Positions 49,101 through 60,189 of a DNA stretch of 64,000 nucleotides are shown here, in pieces. The position numbers and the translations under genes are program-made. The DNA is from Conus ventricosus (lineage: Eukaryota; Mollusca; Gastropoda; Neogastropoda; Conidae): positions 61,608,496 through 61,672,495 of the forward strand of contig CM031604.1 of assembly GCA_018398815.1 (NCBI GenBank), read 5' to 3'. Position 1 is the stretch's first letter; every line of letters begins with the position of its first letter. The notes beneath the pieces are model-generated. The model was not told where the DNA came from. It was given only the letters and a program-made list of their open reading frames with translations, and did no database searches.

Positions 49101-52100
49101 TACAATTTCAAGTTCCCAAGAAATGGAACTGAATAAAGATGGCAAAAATCCATTTTGGAAAAACAATGTCTGTTGTCAAGAGACATCTACAGTTCAGTGT
49201 TTAAAAAAGCATGATTGTGGTGATAATTCACTAGGTCTAGAAGATCCAATCGACAAAATTAACAGTCTGAGTTCTGCAGTTGATTTGCCCAAAATTTCAG
49301 ATGAATATTTGGGGAAATGTGAAACTGGTAAACCAGCACAACCATCAGAACCAAATGCGCAAAGAATATGGTCTGAAAACTGTTCACTGAAATCAGATCA
49401 AGCCTCAGATTTAGCCCTATTAGAAAACATCTCAAAAGGGGACTTCGAAGATTGTTGGCAACATCCAGATGCTAACTTAGTCAGCACAGTTGTAGGAAAT
49501 AGTCAAAGTGTGCTCAAAGAATTAGAGGAATCCCAGTCAGATCAACAGATCGATGTGTCACAGGGTCAGCAAGTTGAACCACAGCTTGCCTATTCTGAGA
49601 ACAGCAACATTAGGTCAGGTGAAGGGCAGATGACAAATTGTGAAGAGTTACTGGAAGAAGCAGCAGAGATTGAGAAGGCTCAGATGGACAGTAATGCTGA
49701 AAAGGTGATGCTAGAAGGTGTTCAAACAGTAAAATCACTATCAACTCCAAAAGGCCTGAATTCAGAACTTCCTGTTTTGACCAAAACGACGTCTTGTAAC
49801 CAGCCAAGATTATTGTCAAAGGAACCAAATTTCAGTGAATGTGCACAGACTGCAGGAACAGTGGATGTAGGAAAAGAACTGCCAATTGATCCAGATAGTC
49901 TATTTCATTTGAAAAGTGTGTTGGATGAAGAGAGTTTGGGACACAAGATCCCTGTCAGTGAAGTTGGTGAACGTCATACGAAGATTTTGGTTGCTGAAAC
50001 AGAGGAACAGATGGAAAAATTGGATTGCAGTCAGATTACAGTTGACAGTAAAAAGCCTGCTTCGGACAAGCCTGCGCTGTCAGAGAGTGTGTTAAAAGTT
50101 GTCGGAGAAGAACTTTCTGCAGCCAGTGAGGAGGCAAATGAAAATGTTGACAACGATCACTTTGAATTTTTACCTGGTGCGGATGCAAATCAGAGACAGC
50201 AGACAACTGTAAGCTGGGTGGAATCTGAAACTGCCTCTACTGAAGAGGTGATCTTGGAGACAGGACCAGTTGGCACATCACAAAATCATGACAGCATTGA
50301 GATGAGAGATATTTCTAATGACCAGAGAAGCGCAGATGACAAGAAACAAATGTTTGAAGTATCTCTATCCACAGAATTACATGATGAAAAGTTATCCTCA
50401 AAAATGGATGTGGAAAGTATCCCTAGTGCATCAAAAGCTAACCATTCTCAGTCAGATTATTTTCAGCAGGAGACAGTTTGTGGGTCTTTTTTTCGAGAAG
50501 AAGAATCACAGGAACTGACTGAAAAACAATCTGTTCAGAAATCTACAGCTGAGTTGAGTTTGGCTGCTGCAGAAAAAGAGCAAGATCAAGACCAGGAGCA
50601 AGACAAGGCTATGTCTGAACAATCATCATTGAAAAGGCAGACAATGATACAAAATGGAAAAACAGTTACCTTAAGTGAGAGTGAGAGTACCGCACACAGA
50701 GAAATAATACTCAGTGATGAGAGTGAATGTCATGGGTGGGACACAGGTGAAGATGAAGTCAACGTCATTGATCTTCCTGATGAATCACTGTCAGGAGTTG
50801 CCCATACTAGATTGTCTGAAGAAACTAGATCACTCTGTGAAGGAGAATGTTCAGAGCCCTCGCATAACAAACACAAAGTGTCTGGTGCATTGCATCCCAG
50901 CTTGAAGAAGGATCAAGCCATTGAAATAAATAGTTGTGCTGTCTGCCTCCTTCCAGAATCAACTGTGCCGTTGGAAATGTCACCAGTGCTTAGTGCTGTT
51001 AGCCCGACACATTGTGAGGGAAGTGGTGATGAAGCTGTGATGACATCTGCTGACATTTTGCTAGTTGTGGGGTCCACGCCTAGCATTTTGGCTGACCAAG
51101 GTCAATCTCAAATTGTGTGTGAAAGAACTCACAGTTCACCATATGATGGAAGTGAATCTGGAAAAGTGTCGGATGCTTACACTACATCTCGCCATCAGTC
51201 CTCAAACGGCTCTGAATCCTTGGACAACAAGCAAAGCAGTACAGGTCCAACAGTCGATATACTTGCAGATCAAAGAAATTGTAGTTTCTCTCATGCTGAA
51301 CAACAGCCCCCAGGTTGTCTACAGCAGATGAAGACATGCCATGGATCTGGCAACTGCCCAGCGGCTGTTGAAGATGAATCTCAGGGATCGACTGGCCCAT
51401 TTCTGCTTAACAACAGAGCTGTTGATCTGCTTTGTGCACAGTCTGTGGATTCAGCCAGCATTTCATCCAAGCAGCTAAAGACTGGTCAGTCATTTGATGA
51501 GGCTCAGGGGCAGTCTGCTTCAACTGATTGTGACACTTCTTTATTCCAACGGTCTTCCAACTTTCACGCTCACCACAAAGCAGAACAGGATGTGGAAAAT
51601 CGGAAAAAGACGCAAAAAGATTGTCCAGAGCCAATAGATCAAGCTAGATGGCAATGTCATGGTTCTGTCCCAGTATCTAGAGGTGGTGTTGATTCCACTT
51701 TGGACTCTGCACCCATGGAAGCAGATGAACTCGGATCGGATCGTTCGTTGTTGACTGTGTTGGTCACAAACTCCTTACCATCGTCTATAGAAATCACAAA
51801 CACTTCAGGTCTCCCATCTATGAAAATACAGGACTGCAGTTCTGTTGTTCAGAAAATGTGTGACAAATCCCATTGCGGTGCCATGTTAGAGTCTTTGGCC
51901 AAATCCGAAAATCAAGAATTGTTTGTGGGAGAAAGTCCGTCTGTTGAATCAGCGTCTGTGGACTCGAAAACAACTGCCTCGGATTTCATACCAGTGAAAG
52001 TAAAGGATTCTCCATCTAGATCTGTGGTTACACCAGGTAGTCATGTTGCATTTGACGCTTGTACATACAAATGCCAAAACAAATCTGAAGATCAGGCAAA

Positions 52101-54489
52101 AGTTGTTGGAGACAGGACAGTAGAAGCTTTAAGTGTCGAGAATGCTGTTGCAGCAAATGTAAAAGATGATACTGACCCTGAAAGTGATCTTCCTGAGTTG
52201 TGTATCATACCTGATCCCCAAGGCACAGTTATTAAACCAAATGTAAGCGACACAAATTCAAAGAGAAAAACAGACAACTGTGTATACAGTAGTGATGAAG
52301 AGGAAGGCGAAATTATAGCTTCATTAAACGAGTCTCATGAAGTAAGATATGGACCACTACAAAAGAAAAATTCCAAAAGGAGAAATCAAACAACCTACCT
52401 TGAAATCAAATCAGAGAGGGTTGAGGTTGAACCACAAAAGGAGGCCTCTCCAAGAAAACCTCTGGGGGGTGTGAAGTCTCTGCGTCGCATGCACAAACCA
52501 GAACCGTTTGTCTGGGAGATGGATGGAGATGAGGACTGCAGAAAAAGACAGAGCAATGAAAGATCATTGAGAGCCTTTAGGACCAGGAATCGGGCAGCCC
52601 CGTTTTCATGGGATCATGATTGTAGTGGTCAGGACAAGAACTCGGCCTTTGGTGAAGTTACTTCAACAGTGAATATTGCTAAAAGGCTGTCTCAGGTTCA
52701 CCGCAGCATGTCACCGAAAACTGGTAGGCAGAGTGATGACTCGGTCCCTTTTCCAGGGGATTCTGATACTGCGCCTGTTAAAACCATCAAAAGGGAGCCA
52801 GACAACGAAGATACAGATGTTCTGAAAACAGAACCTGATGACTTGAGTTCATTTGCTACCTGTAAGGAGATGCTGCAGTCATCAAATAGTAGTGAAGAAG
52901 GAAGATTTCACTCTTCTGGAGTCCATAATAAAAGTGAAGACCCCATCGATAACAAATATAAAAGATGTATAAAAGTGAAGACTCTGACAACTTCCAGGCA
53001 AGGCAGACTTGTGCCTCGGTCCAGAGGAATGGTTCGTTCTGGATCATGTGAGAAAGCTGTACTGATGACATCAGGGCATTGTTCTGCAAGAAGTAAAAGA
53101 AGCATGACTGGAAAAGAAAGGCCTTTGCGAAAGTCTCGCAGCTGTGACATTGAATACAGTGGGATGCAGTCAGAATGGCTTCAGGAATCAGCATTAGGAG
53201 CCAGTCAACAGCCACTTTTCCAAACATCTCACACTGCACAGAGTACCAAGTTTAGAGATGAAAGTCTGGGTAGTGATGAAGCTTCAAAGGGCGCAGTTTG
53301 GTCCTGCAATGCACCATCAGTTGCCCAAGAAGAAAGAGTCTTCGGCAGCAAGTGCTTGCGACAGGTTCTTCCAAAGCAGATGGAAGGAATGTCTTACCTG
53401 GTGGTGATCCATGGGAAGGCAGGGTACAGACACGAAGCAAGCAGAGCACTGAAAAAGACATGATCAAGGACAAGTCAGGAGAACAAGGAAAGGATAGCAG
53501 TGTAAAACATGAAAATGAGAATGAAATACTAAGCAGCAGTATGATGACACAAAACGTAGCAAAGGTGAACTCCATTGTGGCATCCATACTCCCAAATCAA
53601 AAACGTCGTCCTCTTTGAATGACAGCATTGATTCTTCAAGATTCCACTCAAGTCCTGCGAGAAGATGTCGCAGTCGAGACAGAGTTACTTGCAAAGATAA
53701 TGCAGGTGGTGATGTTCTGCAAGAACCTGCACAGCCTGACCTAAATGACTGTGTGAGATACCTGCGTAGTAGGCTTTCTAGTAAGCTAAAGAGTGCTGGT
53801 GTTTCAGACACTTGTCTTCTCGAGGACAGGTCTTCAAAGAAGACGTCTAGTGCTTGTAAATCAGTTGACCCTGACTCTAGAAAGCCAGTATATGTGTCTC
53901 AAGAGTCAGTGATAAGGAACCCCACAGACAAAAAGTTTGACATACTTGTAGATCCCAAATCTTATGCGGTACCATTGTCAAAAAGAACATCTGACTGGGA
54001 TGCCCATGCTTGTGGAAGCAGGGTACAGGCCCCAAAACTTGATGATTCAGCACATAGCAGTGGAGAATTGGTAACCCATAAACTGAATAAATCAGAGCCA
54101 GCCAGCAGCAGTACCTGACAGCAATGGTTCGTCGGCGACGACCAGGTAGCTGGCGCACAGGTGCTCCTCGTCCTCCTCTCAAAAAACCTCGCATTGCTAT
54201 GAATGAAACACCACAGTATGAGATTATTCGTGTGGAGCCCCTGACAGAGATGCCCACAGATGATCCCAGGACGCGCTTTGGCAATAGTGAAGAGGTTCCT
54301 CGTACAGTGCACACTCGTGTGTCTGTTGAAGACTTTACACCATCACAGCGGCCTGAGCCATCAAAAGCAGGCAATGATCAGAAGTGGCAGATAAATAGGC
54401 ACATTACTCCTTCTGAGAAAAAGAAAACTGCTAATCATCTTTTTCGATTTAGTTTCAAACGAGCTAGGGCAAGGACTCAGACAAATTGA
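40160..54489 (+). CDS. Giant terminal exon of an unrecognised zinc-finger protein (about 4,780 codons)
   Basis: Begins after TTGTTGCAG in phase 0 (VCDKLAHIVSHVSPKIAFCC) and ends at TGA 54487-54489. Order: a Cys-rich helical N-terminus (to about 40530); a long S/T/Q/P-rich region with Q-rich stretch (40760-43130); five zinc fingers (43166-45075); an acidic patch (SEEDEENSGESSGETEEDD near 45515-45570); an acidic repeat (46930-48690); long acidic Ser-rich disordered sequence; a duplicated PFxW motif (about 52500 and 52600); and a basic C-terminus starting VRRRRPGSWRTG. Several psi-K-x-E SUMO-type motifs occur (IKTE, IKVE, IKRE, LKTE). The frame shifts about eight times (near 43375, 44125, 44530, 46138, 48290, 53350, 53590, 54110), without in-frame stops between. 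A nuclear role is inferred; the family is not identified. Confidence 0.8.
43166..43395 (+). other. Zinc fingers 1 and 2 (C2HC), second split by a frame break
   Basis: Finger 1 (43166-43237) has C-x2-C-x12-H-x4-C around CIIC and FMTLDALRFH. Finger 2 (43328-43395) starts FQCMRC in the same frame and ends REHKLVC one base out of phase. Adding one C to the CC-poor site near 43375 would give C-x2-C-x12-H-x3-C. That a perfect finger is rebuilt by one base is strong evidence for a recent or technical single-base loss. Confidence 0.8.
44217..44285 (+). other. Zinc finger 3 (C2HC)
   Basis: FKCSNC at the start and FREHWQEC at the end give C-x2-C-x12-H-x3-C. It sits in the short third frame of the giant exon (about 44128-44530), which confirms that this segment belongs to the same protein. 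Confidence 0.8.
44896..45075 (+). other. Zinc fingers 4 and 5 (C2H2)
   Basis: Finger 4 (44896-44964) fits C-x2-C-x12-H-x4-H with SFSQHIEFVQH. Finger 5 (45004-45075) fits C-x2-C-x12-H-x3-H with SFSPYSQYISH. Spacing between them is about 13 residues, longer than the usual seven-residue linker, so they may not bind DNA as a classic tandem pair. Confidence 0.85.
46930..48690 (+). repeat. Coding minisatellite: acidic 10-residue (30-nt) repeat
   Basis: Within the giant exon the protein becomes a degenerate repeat of the type T-A-D-x-A-T-x-D-D-I, clearest at 47270-47700 (units such as DDITADRATE, DDISADHATE and GDDITADCTT). At DNA level the unit is about 30 bp with GATGACATCACAGC and GCCACAGGAGATGA words. 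It is strongly acidic, low in hydrophobic residues and probably disordered. A frame break at about 48290 lies inside the array. Unit number is likely to vary between individuals. Confidence 0.85.
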
Positions 54490-55489
54490 TGTTGATCCTT
54501 CCATTTATTGATGTATTTGTTCAGCATTATGCCCCTTTCCACCTTCTCCTCCTCTCCATTCTCCTTGCTGCTCTGTTAAAAAGAAAGAAGTGTAGCTTCG
54601 CTTGTGATATTGGATTTGCGTGCATGTTCATGATTGTCAGTTGTATAAGTGTGTATTCATGAGAGAATCTGTTTTGTGCCAACATGAGAGAGAGGGAGAC
54701 AGGTAGTGGTGGATGTACAAATAGCTTTGTGTGAATTCAAGTACTTTAAAACTGTTCACATTTCTTGTCATAGTGGGAAATGTAATTTAGATATGATGTT
54801 AGCCTTTATTAATAATACTCTGCAAAACTGTTACCTTTGGTTATTTCATAGACTAGGACTTTTCCTGAGTGGGATCGTTTTTGAGTGTGTGTGTGTGTGG
54901 TTTTTTTTTTTTTAGTCAGCAAATTCATTTTAGGGGGAGAGGGGAAGTGGTCGGGATGATGTAAACAAGTCAGAAAATGTACTTTAGCAAAATCAGAGCT
55001 GTCAGGATAAATTATACAACAATTATTGTTGAGAAAGGAAACGAGGGGGGAAAAAAGACAAAGGGAAAAAAACTGGCTTTTGCAGAGCTCTCTCACACTT
55101 TCCCTGTTGGGACACACCCCATTATGGTGCCAGGATATCTTAACAGGGCACGTTGTTTGTAGCCTGGTCAACCAGATCAGCTGAATATCATATTAGAGAT
55201 CTCACCAGAGCTGAAAGTAAATTGAAAAACGACAATGTTTTTAGCACGTCTACTGCCAGTTATAATCAGGAAGATCCAAGTACTTCTTTTAAAACTTTTT
55301 GTTAAGCCAGGGTTTTTATGCATAGTAGAACCAAGGGAGAGACTCAGTATTTTGGGGGGTTATGATATGTAATTGTCTGTGGGTACACAATTCCTTTGTC
55401 ATTAGAGGACAGAAGTACCAGTTTTTGTTTTTGTTCTCTCTCTCTCTCTCTCTCTCTCTTTACAGCAGTCCGTCAAAAGATGTTCTTTT

Positions 55490-56200
55490 TTAAGTAGGGA
55501 AGGTAGGTTTTATATTGGAAGGAAGACATGTCGTCGTAAATGAGTGGAAGCATATGTTTAATGATGGAAGGAAGATCTGTTTTATGGGAGAGGAGGAGGA
55601 GGGAGGGGCGGAGGATTTGATCATGTAAAGGGGGTATGTTTGGTAATAGGAGAGGTATGAATTTCGTTATTGAGACCCAAGGTAATGGCAGAGGTACTTG
55701 GTAATTGAAGGAAGGCATGTTTGGTAATGGAGTGATGGGTGAATTGGGAACAGGGTGGAGGGAGGATTGGTTGTTAATGCAAGGAGAGTATATTTGGAAA
55801 AGGAGGGTAAATTTGGTTGTGTGAAGAAAATGTATTTGGTGTTGTAAGGAGAGTGTGTTTGGTAATGGTGAGAGAGTGTGGTTGGGATAAGATAAGATAA
55901 TGTTGCTTATAGCCCAGCCGACCGCAGAGGGCCACATCAGGGCTGTCACCACGTGAGTGTGGTTGGGAAAGAAAGTATATTTTGTATACAAATATTCAGT
56001 TTGGTAATGGGAGGAGCGTATGGTAATATTAGGAGTGTAATGATATTGAATAGATTTGTTACTGGAAGGAGGGTAAGTTGGGTAATGTAAGGAGTGCATA
56101 TTTGCAGTGAAAGGAGGCCATGTGTGTGAAAGAGGGGTGTGTTTGGAATGGAATTTGAGGTCGGAAGCTGGGGGCAAGGTCAGATTCGAGAGCCAGTGGA
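55490..56200. repeat. Degenerate minisatellite (GGTAATGGAAGGAGG-like)
   Basis: Many imperfect copies of words such as TTTGGTAATGG, GGAAGGA and GTATGTTTGG at intervals of about 30 bp. An 285-codon open frame on the minus strand is a by-product of this composition. It is interrupted by a 68-bp SINE. Confidence 0.75.
55887..55954 (-). mobile_element. Truncated SINE with 13-bp target duplication
   Basis: A 68-bp insertion flanked by the perfect direct repeat GAGTGTGGTTGGG at 55874-55886 and 55955-55967. Read on the minus strand it ends CTATAAGCAACATTATC followed by TTATC-like units, the kind of short 3' tail repeat seen in some invertebrate SINEs. The duplication shows LINE-driven target-primed insertion; only the 3' part of the SINE was copied. 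Confidence 0.8.
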
Positions 56201-57754
56201 GGATGGAAATCAGGAGTGGAGAATGAGAGGCCTGTAAGGAAGTCGATTTTAAATTCAGGACATTCAGCGCTTTAGATTCTTGTGTGCATCTGTAGATGTG
56301 TTTATGGAACTCGGGCTGCAAATAAATCAACTGCTTTGCAAAGTATAGTCTGTGGATGAAACGGCAACACTTATTTCTTGTTCAGGTTAGTGACAACAGT
56401 CTGCCTGGAAGAAAATTGTATTATTACTGCTTTGTCAGTACAGAAAATCATTATTATAACAACAAATATATATACTTAGCGAGGTGCGCACACACACTCA
56501 CACACACACATGCACATATAGAGGTAGCAAGATCATTTGCCCTTCTATCAGAGTTTGTCAGTACCACATATTATAATGAATTGCTGCAAAAAAAGAAGAG
56601 GGTGTGTGTGTTGTGCATGCGTATGCTGCACTGGGATGTGTGTGTGTGTGTGTGGTTGTACATACTATTACTTAACATTGTGTGCACAGGACTGTGTGTG
56701 TGTGTGTGTGTGTGATTCATTTATTTTATGTTTGTGTAGTGCAAGCGATCGAGGGATTGTTCATACTATAACTGTACTTTTTATAAAAAAAACATATGTC
56801 ATGCAAGAATCCAAAAGTGTGGAATTTTTATTTAATGTTTGTTACCAGTAAAGTGTGATTGCCAACATGTTTACGAAAGTATGTTAAGAAGATGGAGGAA
56901 ACTTTCAATGGAAGTTTCATACTTGCAGTTTCCCTTTTTTTGTTTTTCGTTATATGATTTATATTGCAAGTAATAGAGATGCCTGCCCAAGACTTCAATA
57001 TTCTGGTTCAGTTAATATCTCCGAGATCATATCCAAATCTTGTTTTTATGTTTACAACAGAATTCTTCTTTTATCAAAAATACTTTGAAATGATCATAGT
57101 GAACATCTGTCTGTGGTCTGGTTGTGCTGAGAAATTTGATGGAAAGGAAATGTTTGAAAGTAATCTGAAGTACACCAGAATTTAGTCAAAGCAACAAAGG
57201 TATTCTTCCAGTACTTAATATCACATATTTTAGAATAGGCTTGACCTATTTGCACTGTGATGTAAAATGTTCTTGTCCCAGTGTTTCCAAAGCTTAGGTC
57301 ACATTGTCGAACGACAAGATCATCAACTGTAAACTTGAACCTTGTGGATAATTTGGCTGTTTGTGGTTCATGACTAAGATTAATAAAATGTTAATCACAG
57401 TACCTTACGGTGTTACAGAAAATAATGGAAACGGCTGCCAACTGTCCCCTGATAATAGATTATAGAAATGGCTTTGGAAGAAAATGGCAGTCGTCTTGTT
57501 GATTTTTAATCAAACAGGGATAGGGGAACATGACACATGTTTTTTTAGACCAGGTTAATTGTGACAATAGATGCTACTGGTTTCTTTCCTATGTTTATTG
57601 ACTTAGTTGGACAAAGACTTGAAAGAGTGTTGATGACTGCAAATTCTTCAACTAAGTAATGTCGGTTTTCTGGTGAATATGACTGATGAAAATTTGACCA
57701 GTGAAAATACACTTATGTTTCTCAGCGTCATACTGAAGTAAGGTCTGAATTGTT

Positions 57755-57828
57755 CGACTGAATGGATGTTTGGTAACAATTATTTTTGCTGTCGACTGAA
57801 TGGATGTTTGGTAACAATTATTTTTGCT
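57755..57828. repeat. Tandem duplication, 38-bp unit, two copies
   Basis: CGACTGAATGGATGTTTGG and the following bases are repeated exactly at 57793. Identity indicates a very recent event or an assembly duplication. Confidence 0.9.
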
Positions 57829-58339
57829 ATGACTTGATTATTAAGCCCATGTGGGTTTAAAATGACATAATGTACCCAAGGACACTTTATGTTAGTGTTA
57901 TTGGGGAAAAGGAGGCAAGTAGTGAGATTTGTAATGTTGAACATGCAGTCGCTGAACTTCTGCTCTTTGGATTCAGAATGAACTGAATTTTAGTCGTGGC
58001 TGTCATTCAGCTGATGTACAAACAACAACAAATAAACAGGCACCAAGACATGATGATGGCTTGTCGTATATTTCACACAAGTTGTGCAGTTATATGCGTT
58101 GGGTTTGGTACCAAATCAGCATGGTTACAACTGTTCGTTTTTACCACAGACAGTTTACGTATTTTGCATGCCTTGTGTTCAAATATTCTTGTTTTCATAT
58201 GCTTTGTATTAGTCTTAGAACATGTCTTTGATCTTCTTTCATGCATTGAAAAGGATAATGATATTTACATCTTTGCATATTTCATGTTAACATGGTTAAT
58301 TTTGATCTGCAGACAGCAAAATAAAAGCCAGCAGAAATG

Positions 58340-58399
58340 TTGAAGACGGTATCTATACTATCTTCTTTGTTGAAGATGGTATCCATACTATCTTCTTTT
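58340..58399. repeat. Tandem duplication, 30-bp unit, two copies
   Basis: TGAAGACGGTATCTATACTA and TGAAGATGGTATCCATACTA with the following bases, two substitutions between units. Confidence 0.85.
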
Positions 58400-58923
58400 T
58401 TAATTCAATGTTCATTATTAAACTTGTGAATGTCTTGTACTCAACAGTTTGTGTGATGTATGTGTGCTCTTGCGTGCGCAACAGAGAAAGAGAGAGAGAT
58501 GGAAAGAGAAAGAGTTTCTACTTTAAATGCCATCAGAAACATTTTTCATGGAATGTGTGTGTGGGTTGTCGTTTTCCACCTTATCACAGGGAGTGAGGGC
58601 ACACATGAAATTTTAAGTGTATCTGTAGAGTCGCCATCACTGGAAATAGATCACTGGTAATCAGACACAAATCTGTGCAAACAAACTGTAAAGAAGTCTG
58701 TTTTGCTTTTGGAGATATCTGCATTTTTCCTTGTTCCAGTACGGAGTTATACTATAGGGACAGAAATGTTTAACTCTTTGTTCAGTATATTTTCATATTA
58801 TCCACCGTCTCATCAAATTCTTTATTCACTTTGTCTTTTTATTTTTAATCGAGTATTATGTAATTAGAGATTTACGGCACATAATTGCTTTAAAGATCTG
58901 AAACTAAAAGCCACATCCGTAGC

Positions 58924-59608
58924 GGCACAAAGTGTCGCAATTACACGAAGTGTTGCAATGCGACACCCCAGAACAAAGCGTCGCACAGCACAAAATTTTA
59001 CTTGCGACAGTTTGATCAGCCTTACCAGCACAAAGTGTCGCAAGCACAAGATGTCGCAAGGGCGCTATTCTGTACATGTATTGAGTGAGCAAGTGAGTGA
59101 TGGCAGGTGAAGAGAGATACAGTGAACCATCCACCCACATACACACACACAATATGACTTCCTCGATGAGCACTCGCACATCACCCACACACACAATCTC
59201 TGTGACTTTCTCGATGAGCACACACACACACACACATCCAAACACATACACGCATGTGCATGATGACATATAGTCGGGTACCATTTTGAAATATTTACTT
59301 AAAATATACATACGACGTTTTCTGATATACAACACCTTTACCGTGTTAGCATGACCCCAGAGCTTGCGTCAATAGTTGTTTTTGTCGCACGTACATCACG
59401 CACGGCATGCAAAGTGTATGTTAAAAATGGCGGTTTTGAGCCAATTTGTGGGTCGCACACATGTCCCGAGCACAATAAGGGGCTTTCCTGGCATAAACTT
59501 TCTCATGTTCCAAAGTGCGACACTTTTTGCAAGTCTTCTCAGCACAGTGTCGCACTTTTGCACAAAGTGTCGCATGCGACACTTTGAGTAGTTGCGACTC
59601 TTCGTGCC
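58924..59608. mobile_element. 685-bp non-autonomous element with 43-bp TIRs and GTGTCGCA repeats
   Basis: The left end 58924-58966 (GGCACAAAGTGTCGCAATTA...) and the right end 59567-59608 (complement GGCACGAAGAGTCGCAACTA...) match over 42-43 positions with about seven differences and one gap. Within both ends the word GTGTCGCA or its complement TGCGACAC recurs many times (for example near 58961, 59035, 59515, 59548, 59567), often preceded by CACAAA. No coding sequence and no certain target duplication. It has the structure of a MITE with subterminal binding-site-like repeats; superfamily unknown. Confidence 0.8.
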
Positions 59609-60189
59609 ACAACACACATCTAAAATATCTCCAAACCCAGAGAAGATAACATAGATTTACTTTGCTCATGCATTGTATTTTCTTCAGGGTTTTTGTTTTT
59701 TGCATCCATGCACAAGCGCAAGCACACGAACATGCACACGTTTTCCATAAACATCATATTCTTTCAACGAAATATATCACTTTTGATTTATAAGTGGTGT
59801 TACTTTCATTTAAGTTAATCCATTAATGCCCTTTTTTTTCCCTCAAAGTGCAATGTGGGTGATACTATGTGTTGCTCTAATTTTTATTGAAACTGTGAAA
59901 TTTCTTATCTAGGCAATAAAATGTGGGCGTCCCAAAAATAGGACGGTGGGCACAAATGGGTAGGGGTTTTCTGTTTTACAAAGAATGAACACAAGAACAT
60001 AAATACTGAAAGTAATGAACTTTTATTGAAGCAAAATTCTGCTGAAAACAAAATGCTCTTTGGTATCTACAGGAAATAGCTAATTCATAACTGTCAAGGG
60101 AAATATACATGGAGAATTGGTTGTTTCATGTTCTGCTTGGTTGTTGCTCTGTTCAGCTGTCATTGTCATGGGTGATTTCAGCATTACAG

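Larger units (their letters stand above)
54490..58923 (+). other. Probable 3' UTR and downstream sequence
   Basis: No coding signal after the TGA at 54489. AATAAA occurs at 56321, 58031 and 58320; any could be the poly(A) signal and sequence alone cannot choose. The region contains T-rich and GT-rich tracts, a (TC)n run at 55433-55459, the minisatellite at 55490-56200, and two short tandem duplications. Confidence 0.5.

Noticed and set aside
55473..56330. 285-codon open frame on the minus strand
   Set aside because: It arises from the G/A-rich minisatellite, has repetitive His/Pro/Leu composition, contains the SINE insertion and shows no domain.
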